Positions 14,160 through 26,005 are shown, counted from the stretch's first letter. The stretch is 64,000 nucleotides of DNA from Pelecanus crispus (GCF_030463565.1 NC_134649.1:382001-446000); one strand, 5' to 3'. Program-made: numbers and translations. Notes: generated by a model from the sequence alone, not told the origin.

Positions 14160-14899
14160 GCTGCAGGCGGGGGTGGTCCGGGTGCTGCGGGCGGGGCCCG
14201 GTGCGGGCTGTGCGGTTCCCGTACGCGAGGCTGTGGGTTTTCCGCCACCCGCCGAGGCGCTGGGGCGAGGCGGCCGCCGGAGGGAAGGGCCGCCCTCGGG
14301 GTCGCGCACGGGGTCCCTTCGGGCAGCGGGGCAGCGCCGGGGCAGGGCTCCCGCTGGCCGGCCGGGGGGGCCTGGCTCCAGCCCCGGCCTCCCGCCTGGG
14401 GCGCGGCTCGCCAGGGGCCCCCGGCCGCGTCCGAGCGGTGCCGCAGAGGCGGGGGCGCTGGATTTAGGGCCCCGCCGCCGCCTGTTGCCGTCTGCTCGGG
14501 CATGGAAGCGTTTGCCCTGGGCGCTCGCTCTGCGCGAAGGGGAGGGGACCGAGCCACCGGGGGCCCCGGTGCCTCCCCGGCTGCCAGCCGGCCCACGGGC
14601 GGGGAGGGCATCGTCCCCTGCTGCAGACCCTGCGCCTGCCTCGGTTGCCGAGGTGAGCAGCTCCGGTGCCGGCAAGATCGGCAGTGGAGCACTCCAGCAC
14701 AGTGCGCAGGGGGGATTTCCCGAATCGGGAACCTCCGCGGGAGCTGAGAGCCTCCAGGAGCCCGCAGTTCCTGCCCCAGCAGCTGATGAGACCGGGGCAG
14801 GGCTGGGAGCAACGGTGGCTGAGCCCCCCACGTGTATAAAGCCCCTGGGGAGCGCTGCCAACAGGGCGGGCAGACAGGGCCCGGCATGGCAGTGAGGGC
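14160..14899. other. CpG island flank, no recognised gene
   Basis: Very GC-rich sequence between the ETS cluster and the CR1 element. Plus-strand open frames exist here but show no similarity to WDR76, the gene that diverges from MFAP1 in mammals, or to anything else I know. A TATAAAG-like string at about 14835 lies shortly before the CR1 and is probably chance. Confidence 0.4.
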
Positions 14900-17800
14900 A
14901 CAGCAGCGAGGGCACGGCGCGGTGGTTTGTGCAGCAGTTCGCGCGGAAGGGTGCGCAGGAAGGGCGGTGAAGCTCTGCCAGCTCTACCACGGACCAGCCA
15001 GCAGAAAGCCACGGCCTCTCTAAACTCTGCACCCACCGTGACCGGCGCAGCTTCCCAGGCAGCTCTCGTGGGAACTTGCTGCCAGCTGGGCGCTGGGCTG
15101 CAGGCTGTGCCCGGCTCTTACGCCGGCACCAGAGTGCAGCAGGGAGCACACCTGCGGGAGGTGCGCCCAGGGAGGCGGCCTGCTCCGGTTAGAGCTCTGG
15201 GAGGAGATGAGTAGGTTGAGGAGTATCGGGGAGAGCGAGGGAGACTGCTGGAGTCGCACCCTGCCTTCCCTGGGACAGGCCCGACAGGCAGACAGGACAC
15301 ATGATGTCCGGATTCCCTGTCCTCTCTCTGCCTGACTGAACACGGTGACTTGAGGGACAGGGGGCAATGGTGACAAGTTCCTGCCCAGCGCAGCAGGCAC
15401 GACTCCTCTGTGACCACCCCACCTGCCCAGTGCGCTTGCGTAATAGGTAGGAGGCTCTGCAAGTGGAACCGAATGATGAGGACGATGGTTCATCTAGCTT
15501 GGAGGCATCGCTGAGGTTAAGTCGGCCTACGCCCTGTGTCAGAACCACTTCCATAAAGAAAAAAGGGGTCATTGTCATAGGAGACTCCCTTCTGAGGGGA
15601 ACAGAAGGCCCAATAGACTGGACCCGCTTCTTATGGAAGTCTGCTGCCTCCCCAGGGCCCAGGTAAAAGATGTGAAGAGAAACCTTCCTACCCAGGTACA
15701 GCCCTCTGGTTATTATCCATTATTGATTTTTTGGGTAGGCAGCAATGAAGTTGCAGCTAGAAGTCTGAGGGCAATCAAGACTTCAGGGCATTGGAACAAC
15801 TGGTTAAGGGATCAGGAGCACAAGTAGTGTTCTCCTCTATCCTTCCAGTTGCAGGGAATGATGAGGGAAGAAACAGGAAGAGCCAGCAGATCAATACCTG
15901 GCTCTGAGCCTGGTGTCACCGGCAGAATTTTGGGTTTTTTTGATCATGGGTCGGTTTACGCAACACCAGGCCTGCTGGTGACAGGCAGGGTATGCCTGTC
16001 TCAAAGGGGGAAAAGGATCTTTGCACAGGGGTTAGCAGGGCTCATTGAAAGAGCTTTAAAACAGATTTGAAGGAGCAAAGGGATAAACCCAGGCTCGCTA
16101 GAGGTAATCCTGGGGGTGGCACGCCACTGTGTGAGGGACAGTGTGCTAGTGAGGTCCTTCGGTCTGCTGTCTCAGTGGAGGCAGGGGATGGAGATCCATG
16201 CGGCAGCAAAGACACAGGGTTATTGATGTGTTAGAAACCACAGAAGCGCCTGAGAATGGTCACGTAGGAACTGGGGTGTCTCCCCGCAAAAATGTAGCGG
16301 GGATCAATAGCCCAATTGAAGTGCATCTACACCAATGTGTGTGTCCTGGTTTCAGCTGGGATAGAGTTAATTTTCTTCCCAGTAGCGGGCATAGTGCTGT
16401 GTTTTGGGTTTAGGATGAGAATAATGCTGATAACACACAGATGGTGTAGTTGTTGCCGAGCAGTGCTGATACCAGGCAAGGACTTTTCAGCTTCCCCTGC
16501 TCTGCCAGGGGCACAAGGAGCTGGGAGGGGGCACAGCCAGGACACTGACCCCAACTGCCCCAAGGGCTGTTCCATCCCGTACGGCGTCATGGGCAGTATG
16601 GAAACTGGGGGGGTTGGCCGGGGAGCAGCGATCGCTGCTTGGGGACGGGCTGGGCATCGGTCAGCAGGTGGTGAGCAATTGCATTGTGCATCACTTGCTT
16701 TGTATATTCCTTTACCATTATTATTATTTTCTCTTCCTTTGCTGTCCTATTAAACTGCCTTCATCTCAATCCATGGGTTTTACTTTTCTTTTCCCCGATT
16801 TTCTCCCCCATCCCACCAGAGGGGTAGGGTGAGCGAGCGGCTGTGTGATGCTTAGTTGCTGACTGGGGTTAAACCACAACAGCACATGGGCAACAAATGG
16901 GAGGAGCTGGAAGCCATTGTGCAGCAGGAAAGCCATGTAGTTGCCATCACAGAAACATGATGGGATGACTCACACAACTGGAGTGCTGCAATGGATGGTG
17001 ATAAACTCTTCAGAAGGGACAGGCAAGGAAGAAGAGGCGGTGGGGTAGCCCTGAACGTTAGGGCGTGTTTTGATTTTTCTGGAGCTTAATGATGGTGATG
17101 ATAGGGTTGAGTGTTTACGGGCAAGAATCAGGGGGGAAGGCCAACAAGGCAGATACCATGGTGGGAGTTTGTTACAGACCGCCCAACCAGCATGAAGAGG
17201 CAGATGAAATATTCTATAAGCAGCTGGGAGGAGTCACACAATTGCTAGCCCTTGTTCTCATGGGATACTTCAGCTTAGCAGATGTCTGCCGGAAATACAA
17301 TACAGTGGAGAGGAAACAACCTAGGATGTTCATGGAGTGTGTGGGAGAGACCTTCCTGCCACAGCTGGTGAGGGAGCCAACTAGGGAAGGCGCCCGCTGG
17401 GCCTGTTGTTCGGGAACAGAGAAGGACTTGTGGGTGATGTGATGGTTGGAAGCTGTCTTGGGCACAGTGATCACGAAATTTAGAGTTTTCGATTCTTGGA
17501 GAAGTAAGGGGGGGTCAACAGAACAGCCACCTTGGACTCCTGGAGGGCAGACTTTGGCCTGTTTAGGGGCCTGGTTAAGAGAGTCCCTTGGGAGGCAGTC
17601 CTGAAGGGCAAAGGAGTCCAGGAAGGGTGGACTTTCTTCAAGAAGGAAATCTTAAAGGTGCGGGAGCAGGCTGTCCCCATGTGCTGAAAGACGAGCTGGC
17701 GGGGAAGACGACCGTGCTGGCTGAACAGAGAGCTTTGGCTGGAACTCGGGAGAGTTTCTGGCCTTTGGAAGAAGGGACAGGCAACTCAGGAGGACTACAA

Positions 17801-19649
17801 GGATGTCATGAGGTTATGCAGAGAGAAAATTGGAAGGGCCAAAGCCCAACTAGAACTTAATCTGGCTACTGCTGTAAAAGACAACTAAAAATGTTTCTAT
17901 AAATACATTAGCAACAAAAGGAGGACTAAGGAGAATCTTCATCCTTTATTGGATGCCGGGGGAAACATAGTGACAAAGGATGAGGAAAAGGCTGAGGTAC
18001 TTAATGCCTTCTTCGCCTCAGTCTTTAATAATCAGACCAGTTTTCTCAGGGTACCTTGCCCCCTGAGCTGGAAGACAGGGATGGGGAGCAGAATGAAGTC
18101 CCCATAATCCTAGGGGAAATGTTTAGCGACCTGCTACACCACTTAGACACGCACAAGTCTATGGGGATGGATGGGATCCACCCAAGGGTGCTGAGGGAGC
18201 TGGTGGAAGTGCTCACTGAGCCACTTTCCATCCTTTGTCAGCAGTCCTGGCTAACCAGGGAGGTCCCAGCTGACTGGAGGTTAGCAAATATGATGCCCAT
18301 CTCCAAGAAGGGCCAGAAGGAGGATCTGGGGAACTACAGGCCTGTCAGCCTGACCTCGGTGCTGGGGAAGGTCATGGAGCAGATCATCCTGAGTGCCATC
18401 ACATGGCACGTACAGGGCAACCAGGCGATCAGGCCCAACCAGCATAGGTTTATGAAAGGCAGGTCCTGCTTGACTAACCTGATCTTCTATGACAAGGGGA
18501 CCCACTTAGTGGATGAGGGAAAGCCTTTGACACCATTTCCCACAGCATTCTCCTGTAGAAACTGGCTGCTCATGGCTTGGACGGGCCTACTCTTCGCTGG
18601 GTAAAAAACTGTCTGGATGGCCAGGCTCAAAGAGCTGTGGTGAATGGGGTTAAATCCAGTTGGTGACTGGTCACAAGTGGTGTTCCCCAGGGCTCAGCAC
18701 TGGCGCCAGTTCTGTTTAATATCTTTATCGATGATCTGGATGAGGGGATTGAGTGCACCCTCAGTAAGTTTGCAGATGACACCAAGCTGGGTGGGAGTGT
18801 TGATCAGCTGGAGGGTGGGATGGCCCTGCAGAGGGACCTGGCCAGGCTGGACCGATGGGCTGAGGCCAACTGTGTGAGGTTTAACAAGCGCAAGTGCCGG
18901 GTCCTGCACTTGGGTCACAACAACCCCATGCAATGCTACAGGCTTGGGGAAGAGTGGCTGGAAAGCTGCCTGGCCGAAAAGGACCTGGGGGTGTTGGTCG
19001 GCAGCGGCTGAACATGAGCCAGCAGTGTGCCCAGGTGGCCAAGAAGGCCAACAGCATCCTGGCTTGTGTCAGGAATGGTGTGGCCAGCAGGAGCAGGGAG
19101 GTGATTGTACCCCTGTGCTCAGCACTGGTGAGGCTGCACCTGGAATGCTGTGTCCAGTTTTGGGCCCCTCAGTACAAGAAGGACATTGAGGTGCTGGAGT
19201 GTGTCCAGAGAAGGGCAACAGAGCTGGGGCAGGGTCTGGAGCACAGGGCTGGTGGGGAGCGGCTGAGGGAGCTGGGGGTGTTCAGCCTGGAGAAGAGGAG
19301 GCTGAGGGGAGACCTGATCGCTCTGCAGCTCCTGGCAGGAGGGGGCAGGGAGGGGGGGTCGGTCTCTTCTCCCAAGTAGTTAGCGATAGGATGAGAGGAG
19401 ATGGCATCGAGTTGTGCCAGGGGAGGTTTAGATTGGATATAAAGAAAAATTTCTTCACGGTAAGGGTTGTCAGGCATTGGAACAGGCTGCCCAGAGAGGT
19501 GGGGGAGTTCCCATCCCTGGAGGTATTTAAAAGACGTGTAGACGTGGTGCTTGGGGACATGGTTTAGTGGTGGACTTGGCAGTGCTAGGTTTATGGTTGG
19601 ACTAAATGATCTTAAAGGTCTTTTCCAACCTAAACGATTCTATGATTCC
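14900..19649 (+). mobile_element. Nearly full-length CR1 LINE, interrupted by an LTR
   Basis: CR1 is the dominant avian non-LTR retrotransposon. Seen in order: the 5' region and ORF1 start (TRVQQGAHLREVR near 15130-15170); the ORF1 SGNH-esterase motif VIVIGDSLLRGTEGP (about 15570-15615); the ORF1 end LSQRGKRIFAQGLAGLIERA (about 16000-16060); the ORF2 endonuclease (CIYTN before the LTR and GNKWEELEAIVQQ after it, then FRRDRQGRRGGGVAL); reverse transcriptase (MGMDGIHPRVLRELVEVL at about 18160, NYRPVSLTSVLGKVMEQI, and [11 protein letters not shown] at about 18769); the C-terminal part ([20 protein letters not shown]); and a 3' tail ending ATTCTATGATTCC at 19649. Several stops and frame changes make it dead. 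About 4.2 kb is CR1 once the LTR is removed, close to the 4.5 kb full length. The 5' boundary is approximate. Confidence 0.9.
16342..16881 (+). mobile_element. Solo LTR of an avian endogenous retrovirus, nested in the CR1
   Basis: A 540 bp insertion begins TGTCCTGGTTTCAGCTGGGA and ends GGGGTTAAACCACAACA, with the TG...CA ends of an LTR. It splits the CR1 endonuclease region: CR1 sequence reads up to ..CTACACCAATG on the left and resumes at ..CATGGGCAACAA on the right. No internal retroviral sequence accompanies it, so it is a solo LTR left by recombination between two LTRs. This start is shared by an abundant avian ERV LTR family; I cannot fix the subfamily name. A clean target duplication is not visible. 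It is younger than the CR1 it interrupts. Confidence 0.85.
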
Positions 19650-21439
19650 CCCTTTGTGTGGGGCTGGGGTGGAAGTGACAAACCACGGAGGCTGAGCCAG
19701 TACTGCTGGCACGGCCACCTGGACGCGGTGTGCTCGGTGTCTTGGTAGCACCATCACCCTAACTCCCACGGGGCCTTGCCGGGCTGTGGGAGGCATCCTG
19801 CGCTTGGCAGGGTTGCCGAATTCCTCCTGGCACAGCCTGGGGAAACAGCCGCTCCCTTGGTGCGCAGCGGGGCCCAGTGGCAGAGCCGCCGGCGGGTCTG
19901 CGCTGCGCCCGCTGCCCGTGCCGCTGCTCTCGGGGCAGAGCTGGAGCTGGGCAGTCGTGGCTGCTGCCTCCACCAGCTGGAGCTGAGCCCCAGCCCTCCT
20001 GCTCTGCCCGCTACAGCCAGCCCCACCGAGCCCCAGCGCTGTCGCCTGGCTCCCCGTCTCCCGGGCAGCGAGGACAAACGGCCCCTGCGCAACCGCATGT
20101 CCCGCCGCAGCCCTTGGGACGGCCGGTGCCGGGAAGCAGTGTTGCTCCTGGTGCAGCAGGACCCTCCTGCCGTGCTCCGACGTGGGGCTGGGAGAGCCCC
20201 TGGGCTTCCCGGTGGCACTGGTGAGGTGATGGCTGTGGCGTGTGTCAGGAAGGGCCGGGGGCTGTGGCTGCTTCACGGCAGGTATGAGGGGTTTTCCGTA
20301 AGCGGCCAGGCGCTGCCCACGTTGGCACACGTCAGAGGTGTGAGGTTTGACAGAGGAAAGTCGAGGGCAGAGCCGGAGCCAATCACTCGATTGGCTTGCA
20401 CAAGTTGCCCCTGCTCTAGCATCCAGCTGCAGAAGATAAGACTTCTCTTGAAGTTGGGCAGAACTGTGTCACAAGCCACCGCAGCCACGTCTGCCATCCT
20501 GTGCTGCCTTCTCGAAAGAAAGGAAGAGGTTTTATCGTCCAGGAAGTCTGTCTGTGGGAAGCAGAGGGGCTAGGGCTGTGCTTTAACCCTGTGCTGCCGG
20601 GTGCCTGCCCTGCCCTCACCGGAGCAGGTGCCCTCGTGGCCATGCAGCGGAGGCCGAGTGGGGCAAGGCCAGTGCCGGAGGTGGGCAGCCAGGAAAGCCA
20701 AAAGCACGCGTGTTTTTCCAGTTGGTGGGTCAGCGCTGGAGCACGATCCCAAAGGAAGCGCAGGGAATTATTTTCCTTTCAGTGCCCTTGGTTCCGGCTT
20801 GGAAGATGTCCTCCTGGGAGGATCTAATTCGGCTGGTCTCAGGGAGAGCAGACCTGATTCTCAGCAGCAGTACTGCACCCCGGTCTGAGCCCAGCTCCAC
20901 TGGGGTGGAGGGTCCCAGCGGTGGCTGCAGAGGTCCTGAGGCTGTCACGAAGCCAGGCTCTCTCCTGGGGGTCTCTCCTCTCACCCCGACACCTCTGCAG
21001 GCCGGGGCCGGGCAGATCCAGTCAGGTAACCGTGATCCTGGTATGGCATGGGGGCACGGGGGGCTGGGTGGACCCAGCCCCTCGCAGCGCTGGCTGCCTG
21101 CACCCGGCCATCCCGGGCTCGCTTCTTGCTGTGGTGCTGGGGGAAGGCTCTCCCTGCAGCGTGCTCCTGGAGCTGTCTCGGACAGCCCCGAGAACTGTGG
21201 GCTCTCCCCCCAGGGCCCCCCTGCTTCAGCGTGTCCTTGCAGCAGCTGGGACAGCCCCGCTAGAGCTGAGCAGGGAGGAGGGACGGGGTGTGCGGTGGGA
21301 CCCCAGCACTGCCAGTCTCCCTGGGTGTCCGGTAGCTTGTGGTTTCCCTTCGCAGCCGAGGCATTAGTAGCTTTATAATCCTACAGTAACTGATGGTCCT
21401 CCCCAGTCTTGCCCAGGAATAAGCAAGAGCTCGTTTGGG

Positions 21440-21700
21440 TGTTTCTGGCCTTTACATCCAGATGACAATTAGAGCTCCTGCTCCGCGTTTGGTCGTCTGA
21501 TAAGATCTTAATCTTGAGGGTTATCACAGTGTGTTCCCACCTAATGAGTCCTGTGCCACCATGGCAAGGAGTGAGCTTCAACATATGACTCAGTGAAACA
21601 ATTAGACACACCAGTTTAAGGGGAGCTTGGGAGTTGCACACAAAGCACATAATGTCCCGTTCAGGTGAAGAGAAGCTAAAGAACCTTGGCAAACAGGGAA
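21440..21700. promoter_or_regulatory. Candidate enhancer island (GATA and AP-1/NF-E2 motifs)
   Basis: An AT-richer block in GC-rich surroundings carries TGATAAG at 21498, TTATCA (a GATA site on the minus strand) at 21521, and TGACTCAG at 21586. Paired GATA sites beside an AP-1/NF-E2 site are typical of haematopoietic enhancers. This is motif evidence only. Confidence 0.3.
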
Positions 21701-24104
21701 ACGCTTTTGCAGCCTGGCTCAGTTCTGTGACCACAGGCATTGGAGGCCGTGGTGAGAAGTGGTCCTCAGCAGCGTCTTCACTGCCCCACGTCCCCTCGAG
21801 AGGCACAGCCAAGCTGGAGAAACCAAATGCCAGCGCTGGCTGAGCTGGTGCAGCGGGAGCCGTGGGGGGACCCAGCCCTGAGGTCTCCCCGGCAGGGCCC
21901 TGCAGTGCCCGCCGCGGCACGGGGTGCACAGGGGTGTTGTGGCCCTGCGCCTGCCCTTACGGGATCCCACGGGGATGCAGCAGATGAGCTGCCAAGAGCC
22001 GGTGTGGCTGAGGGCAGCCCCAGCCCCCTCTCCGCAGCGCAGCAGCTGCTGACATGTCGGCCCTGCAGCAGCTTGGCAGTCAGCAGCCGGGATCGGCAGG
22101 GGCGGGGGGCACTTCACGGGGCTGAGCCCCCCACTCCCGGGGCGGTGCGAGGCCGTGCGAGGCTGGCAGGAGTGAGCCCGGAGCACAGCCAGCGCCTGGC
22201 ATGGGCTGGTCTGCTCCTCAGTGCTCTGCCAGCGTGTGGGTGAAAACCTGTGCCTGCCAGGCTTTGGGCTAGGCTTGTGTGTCTGTATCTGTAAGCACCC
22301 CCCTCCCCAGCCCACCGGAGCCCACGGGCACGCAGGGCTCTTGCTGAAGGGCCATGGGTGGGCTCTCCGCCCTGGTGTTCCCTGCAGGCGTGTACACATG
22401 TGTACGTGTTTCCTCTGTGTGTCACTTGCGTGGAGCCCCCCCAGTGCCACAAGTACCTTACAGTGCTCGGGCAGGCAAGGCTGTCCCTGCACCGGCACAG
22501 CTGCAGTCGTAGGGGGACAGGCGATGGTGGGGTGCGATGCACCGCAGCCCAGGGCAGGGGCAGTGCCGTGGCAGGCTGTGGGTCGATACCTTGGCAGCGT
22601 TACGGCTGCTGATGACAAAGTCAGAGGCAGATAAAGTTACAGAACCACCCTCAGCCGCCGCTGTTTGTGTCTGCAGCTGTACCGCAGGACAAGGTCAGGG
22701 TGTTCAGGCTGGACCTTGAGTCCCCTGCGTGTGACCACAGTGCGATGTTGTGTCTGGCAGCGTGGCTATGAATAGAGCCTCTCGAGTTGGCGGGACCCTG
22801 TGGAGAGCAGCTCCTGGCTGGACCACGGCAGTCCCAGCTCCGGGGGCACCGGGGCCTTCCCAGGAGCCTGCCCGTAGCATCCAGTGAGGAGGGGAGGGAA
22901 GGAGAAAAGAGGGGAGAAGAGGGGCCGGAGAGACTCCAGGGAAAAGGGACTGCAGCCTGTGCTGCGGGAGGGGGCACAGGAGGGAGGGCTGGGGAAACAC
23001 GTCTGCAGCACTGCAGAGGGGCTGCGGGCTCGCCCTGCGCCAGCGCGGGCACGGGGGGCAGAGCGGGTTGCTGCGCTCCAGGTAAACATTTCGTCATCGA
23101 TTTGGTTCCTCTGGATGTCCTCTGCCTGCTGTCGCTGCCTGCTATTTGTTTTTCTCTGCTGTTTGTGAGGGCCCTCTGCCCTTCCTCCGCCGGTTCCCCA
23201 CTCACCAGTCTGGTTTCGGCAGCGGCGCGGTTCCCGCTGGCGAGCGGCGCTGCCGCGGTCCTGCTGTGTCCCCGAGCTCCCCCCAGGCCGGGGGTGCCTG
23301 CGGGCAGGGGTGCAGCCCCATTGCTGCTCTGCTTCCCAGAAAGCTCGGGCAGGCAGATGGGCAGTTGCATCACTGTTGGAGCTTGTGCAATCTTTACAAC
23401 TCGAAAGCCAAAAGTTGACCTGATTTTTCCATGGAAGTAGGTTTCGATTGATTGTTGTGTGCTGTCGGGCCACGCCACATAGTGTGTTTGGTGCGGAGGA
23501 GCACGGCGGGGGTCTCCCCCCTGGCCCCAGTGAGCAGTTTGCCCCCTGTGCCTACAGCGTGGGCTCCGGGGGATGCCGCGGGACATGGCCTGGCAGGGCA
23601 GAGCTCGCGGGGAGCTGCTGGCTGGCTCACGGTAGCACGCTGCCGGTGCGACACAGCGATGGCAGTCGCTGCGCGGAGCAGCCCGCTCCTGGCCATCTCC
23701 TGGAGTGCGCCGATGCCTCCAAGCGACGGTCCCCAAGTCAGTTAAATGTCCGAGGAGAGGGTTCGTGGTCCTGGCAGACGCAGCTGTGGTAGCTGCTTCA
23801 CCCCCTCGCTGCCCCATAGGCAGCGGCCAAGGAGAGGGATGCCGAGCAGCCCCGTGAGGTGTGGGAGGAACGGCAGCTGCTCAGAGCCGGCCTGACGGCC
23901 CTGCTCTCTGCTCTGTCTGCAGCCGTACCCCGGGCCCGGGGGGCTGCTGGGAAAGCGGATCCTGCTCACGTCCGTGGCTTCGACCCGCAGCCAGGTGCTC
24001 CCAGTTACAGGCGTTGTCTTTGGCAGCGGCGTGGGGGTCAGCGTGCGGGTCCAAAGCCAATAGTTTATGTAAGAGAGAGGTGCTTCCTGCCTGCCTGCCC
24101 TGCG

Positions 24105-24245
24105 GCACCGAGATAAGCCGCGGTGACAAGGGCCCTTTGTCAGCCCCGCTCCCCAGCATGACATGTCACAGGGGCCAGGTGCAACCACTTGTCACCTGCC
24201 TGGGCACGGCTGCCAGCACCTACATGAGGCATCTGAAGATAAACT
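24105..24245. promoter_or_regulatory. Candidate regulatory island with palindromes
   Basis: Within 140 bp: AGATAAG (24111), the near-palindrome TGACAAGGGCCCTTTGTCA (24124-24142), the perfect palindrome TGACATGTCA (24159-24168), E-boxes CACTTG and CACCTG near 24186-24197, and AGATAA (24237). Inverted ACAAG/CTTTGT pairs resemble SOX dimer sites. No coding potential is seen. Confidence 0.3.
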
Positions 24246-25399
24246 GTGCGGGCAGGGGCAGGGGGAGGCAGCCCGCCTACCGCCCTCCCTCCCACTGCCG
24301 GACCAGGGTCCGGCTCAGGACCTGCCCCCAGCGCATGTATCCCCCATATATCTCCGCAGGGCGCTCCCGGCTCAGCCGCGCATCCAGGGTCTGCGGGGCC
24401 AGCCTGGGCTTGCCGGACACCAGGGACGACTCCTGACCAGGCTGGAGCGGTGCGGGGGTGAGTGCCACACATCCATGGGGTGCCGGGGTCCCCCCGGGCT
24501 GCCCGGCGGGACCGTGGCCCTGGAGGGGGGACCCGGGGTACCACAGCCCCCATGGCAGCGGCTCCTGGGGCCGGGCGCTGGGGTCAGCGCAGCCTGGAGT
24601 CGCTGCCCCTGGGCGACGCTGCAGCCAGGTGTCTGCCCTGCGAAACTAACCCAGTTTAACAGAGAAACCTGCCCTGTGCCAGATTTTCTGGGCTGTTCTC
24701 AGCATCTCAGTTACCAAGGTGACTGTTTCCTGTGCGATTGCTAATGCTTCATGATCTCGATCATGATATCTGAGCGTCTTCCTTTTCTCTGTAAGGAGCT
24801 GTAGGACCCACTCCTACCTGGGGCTGCCCAGACCCCTTCTGAAGTGCGGAGGATTCAGGTCAGTTTGGGTTCTGCTGCTTTTGCATTTTGCTCTTGACCC
24901 GGCTTTTGCATTGCTCTTGACACGGTCCCGTGCAAGGGGGGGACAAGAGTATGTTGTTTTTCACAAATGACCGAAGCCGAGATGAGCTGCAATTCACTTC
25001 TCACCTTTTCTCCTTGGTGGAAGTCTCTCTCCTGAAACCTGAAACTGAGCTGATGGATTTTCCTTGTGTTGCTGCTTTCCGGACAGCTTCTCCACCAGGC
25101 TGCTGCGCGCTGGCCTGGGGCTGTAGCCCCCGCGATACGGACTTTGTGGGAAGGCCGGTGCTGCTGCTGCCGGCCTGGTTGAGGAAACCCTGCTCTGGTG
25201 GCTGCCAGGGCTGTAACGGGCCGGGCTGGGTAGGCTTGCGTCCCGCCAGCCCCGTCTGCCGCGTTGGGTACCCAGGGACGCGAGATGAGGCATCTTCTGG
25301 GTGCCCTTCTCTGTGGGCGCGCTCGCACCGCTGCTCGGTGCCAGGGGCCCATGGGGGGTTCGGCTTCTCCCAGGGCAGACCCAGGTCTCCTGCTCGGGC

Positions 25400-26005
25400 T
25401 GGCACGGGCAGCCCTGGGTGGGCATGGGCAGCCCCAGGTGGGCACAGACGGCTCTCACTGGGCACAGGCAACTCTTGGTGGGCATGGGCAACTCTTGGTG
25501 GGCATGGGCAGTCCCGGGTGGGCACAGGCAGCTCCTGGTGGGATTGGGCAGCTCCCAGTGGGCACGGGCAGTCCCCCGGTGGGCGTGGGCAGCCCCGGGT
25601 GGGCGTGGGCAGCTCCCGGTGGGATTGGGCAGCCCCGGGTGGCACAGGCAGCCCCGGGTGGGCGTGGGCAGCTCCTGGAGGGCACAGGCAGCTCCCGGTG
25701 GGATTGGGCAGCTCCCAGTGGGCATGGGCAGTCCTCGGGTGGGCACGGGCAGCTCCTGGAGGGCACGGGCAGCTCCCGGTGGGCATGGGTAGTCCCCCGT
25801 TGGGCACGGGCAGCTCCCGGAGGGCATGGGCAGTCCCCCAGAGGGCACGGGCAGCTCCTGGAAGGCACGGGCAGTCCTCGGTGGGCACGGGCAGTCCTTG
25901 GTGGGCACGGGCAGTCCCCCGGTGGGCACAGGCAGTCCCCCGTTGGGCACGGGCAGCTCCCGGAGGGCACGGGCAGTCCCCCGGAGGGCACGGGCAGCTC
26001 CCGGT
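25400..26005. repeat. 20-21 bp minisatellite upstream of FURIN
   Basis: About 29 imperfect head-to-tail copies of a unit like GGTGGGCACGGGCAGCTCCC. The commonest changes are cacggg/catggg/cacagg/attggg and ctcc/tccc. Because the unit is close to 21 bp and stop-poor, long open frames appear on both strands; they are not genes. The array ends just before the FURIN CpG island. Confidence 0.9.

Larger units (their letters stand above)
19650..25399. other. MFAP1-FURIN intergenic region
   Basis: No gene is recognised in this 5.7 kb. Most of it is GC-rich without exon-like conservation. AT-richer islands at about 20400-20560, 21370-21720, 23350-23470, 24030-24260 and 24640-25080 stand out and contain transcription-factor motifs; the two richest are listed separately. 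A C/EBP-like TTGTGCAAT lies at 23383. The distance and orientation suggest these islands could serve FURIN. Confidence 0.4.

Noticed and set aside
14831-14841. TATAAAG string just before the CR1
   Set aside because: CR1 elements rely on internal promoters and no gene follows in a suitable position; probably chance.
14128-14895. Plus-strand open frame in the MFAP1 CpG island as a possible divergent gene
   Set aside because: Ala/Gly/Pro/Arg-rich composition without resemblance to WDR76; no donor or downstream exons identified.
16331-16890. Target-site duplication of the solo LTR
   Set aside because: The flanking bases TGTG and GCAC do not match, so I do not claim a duplication.
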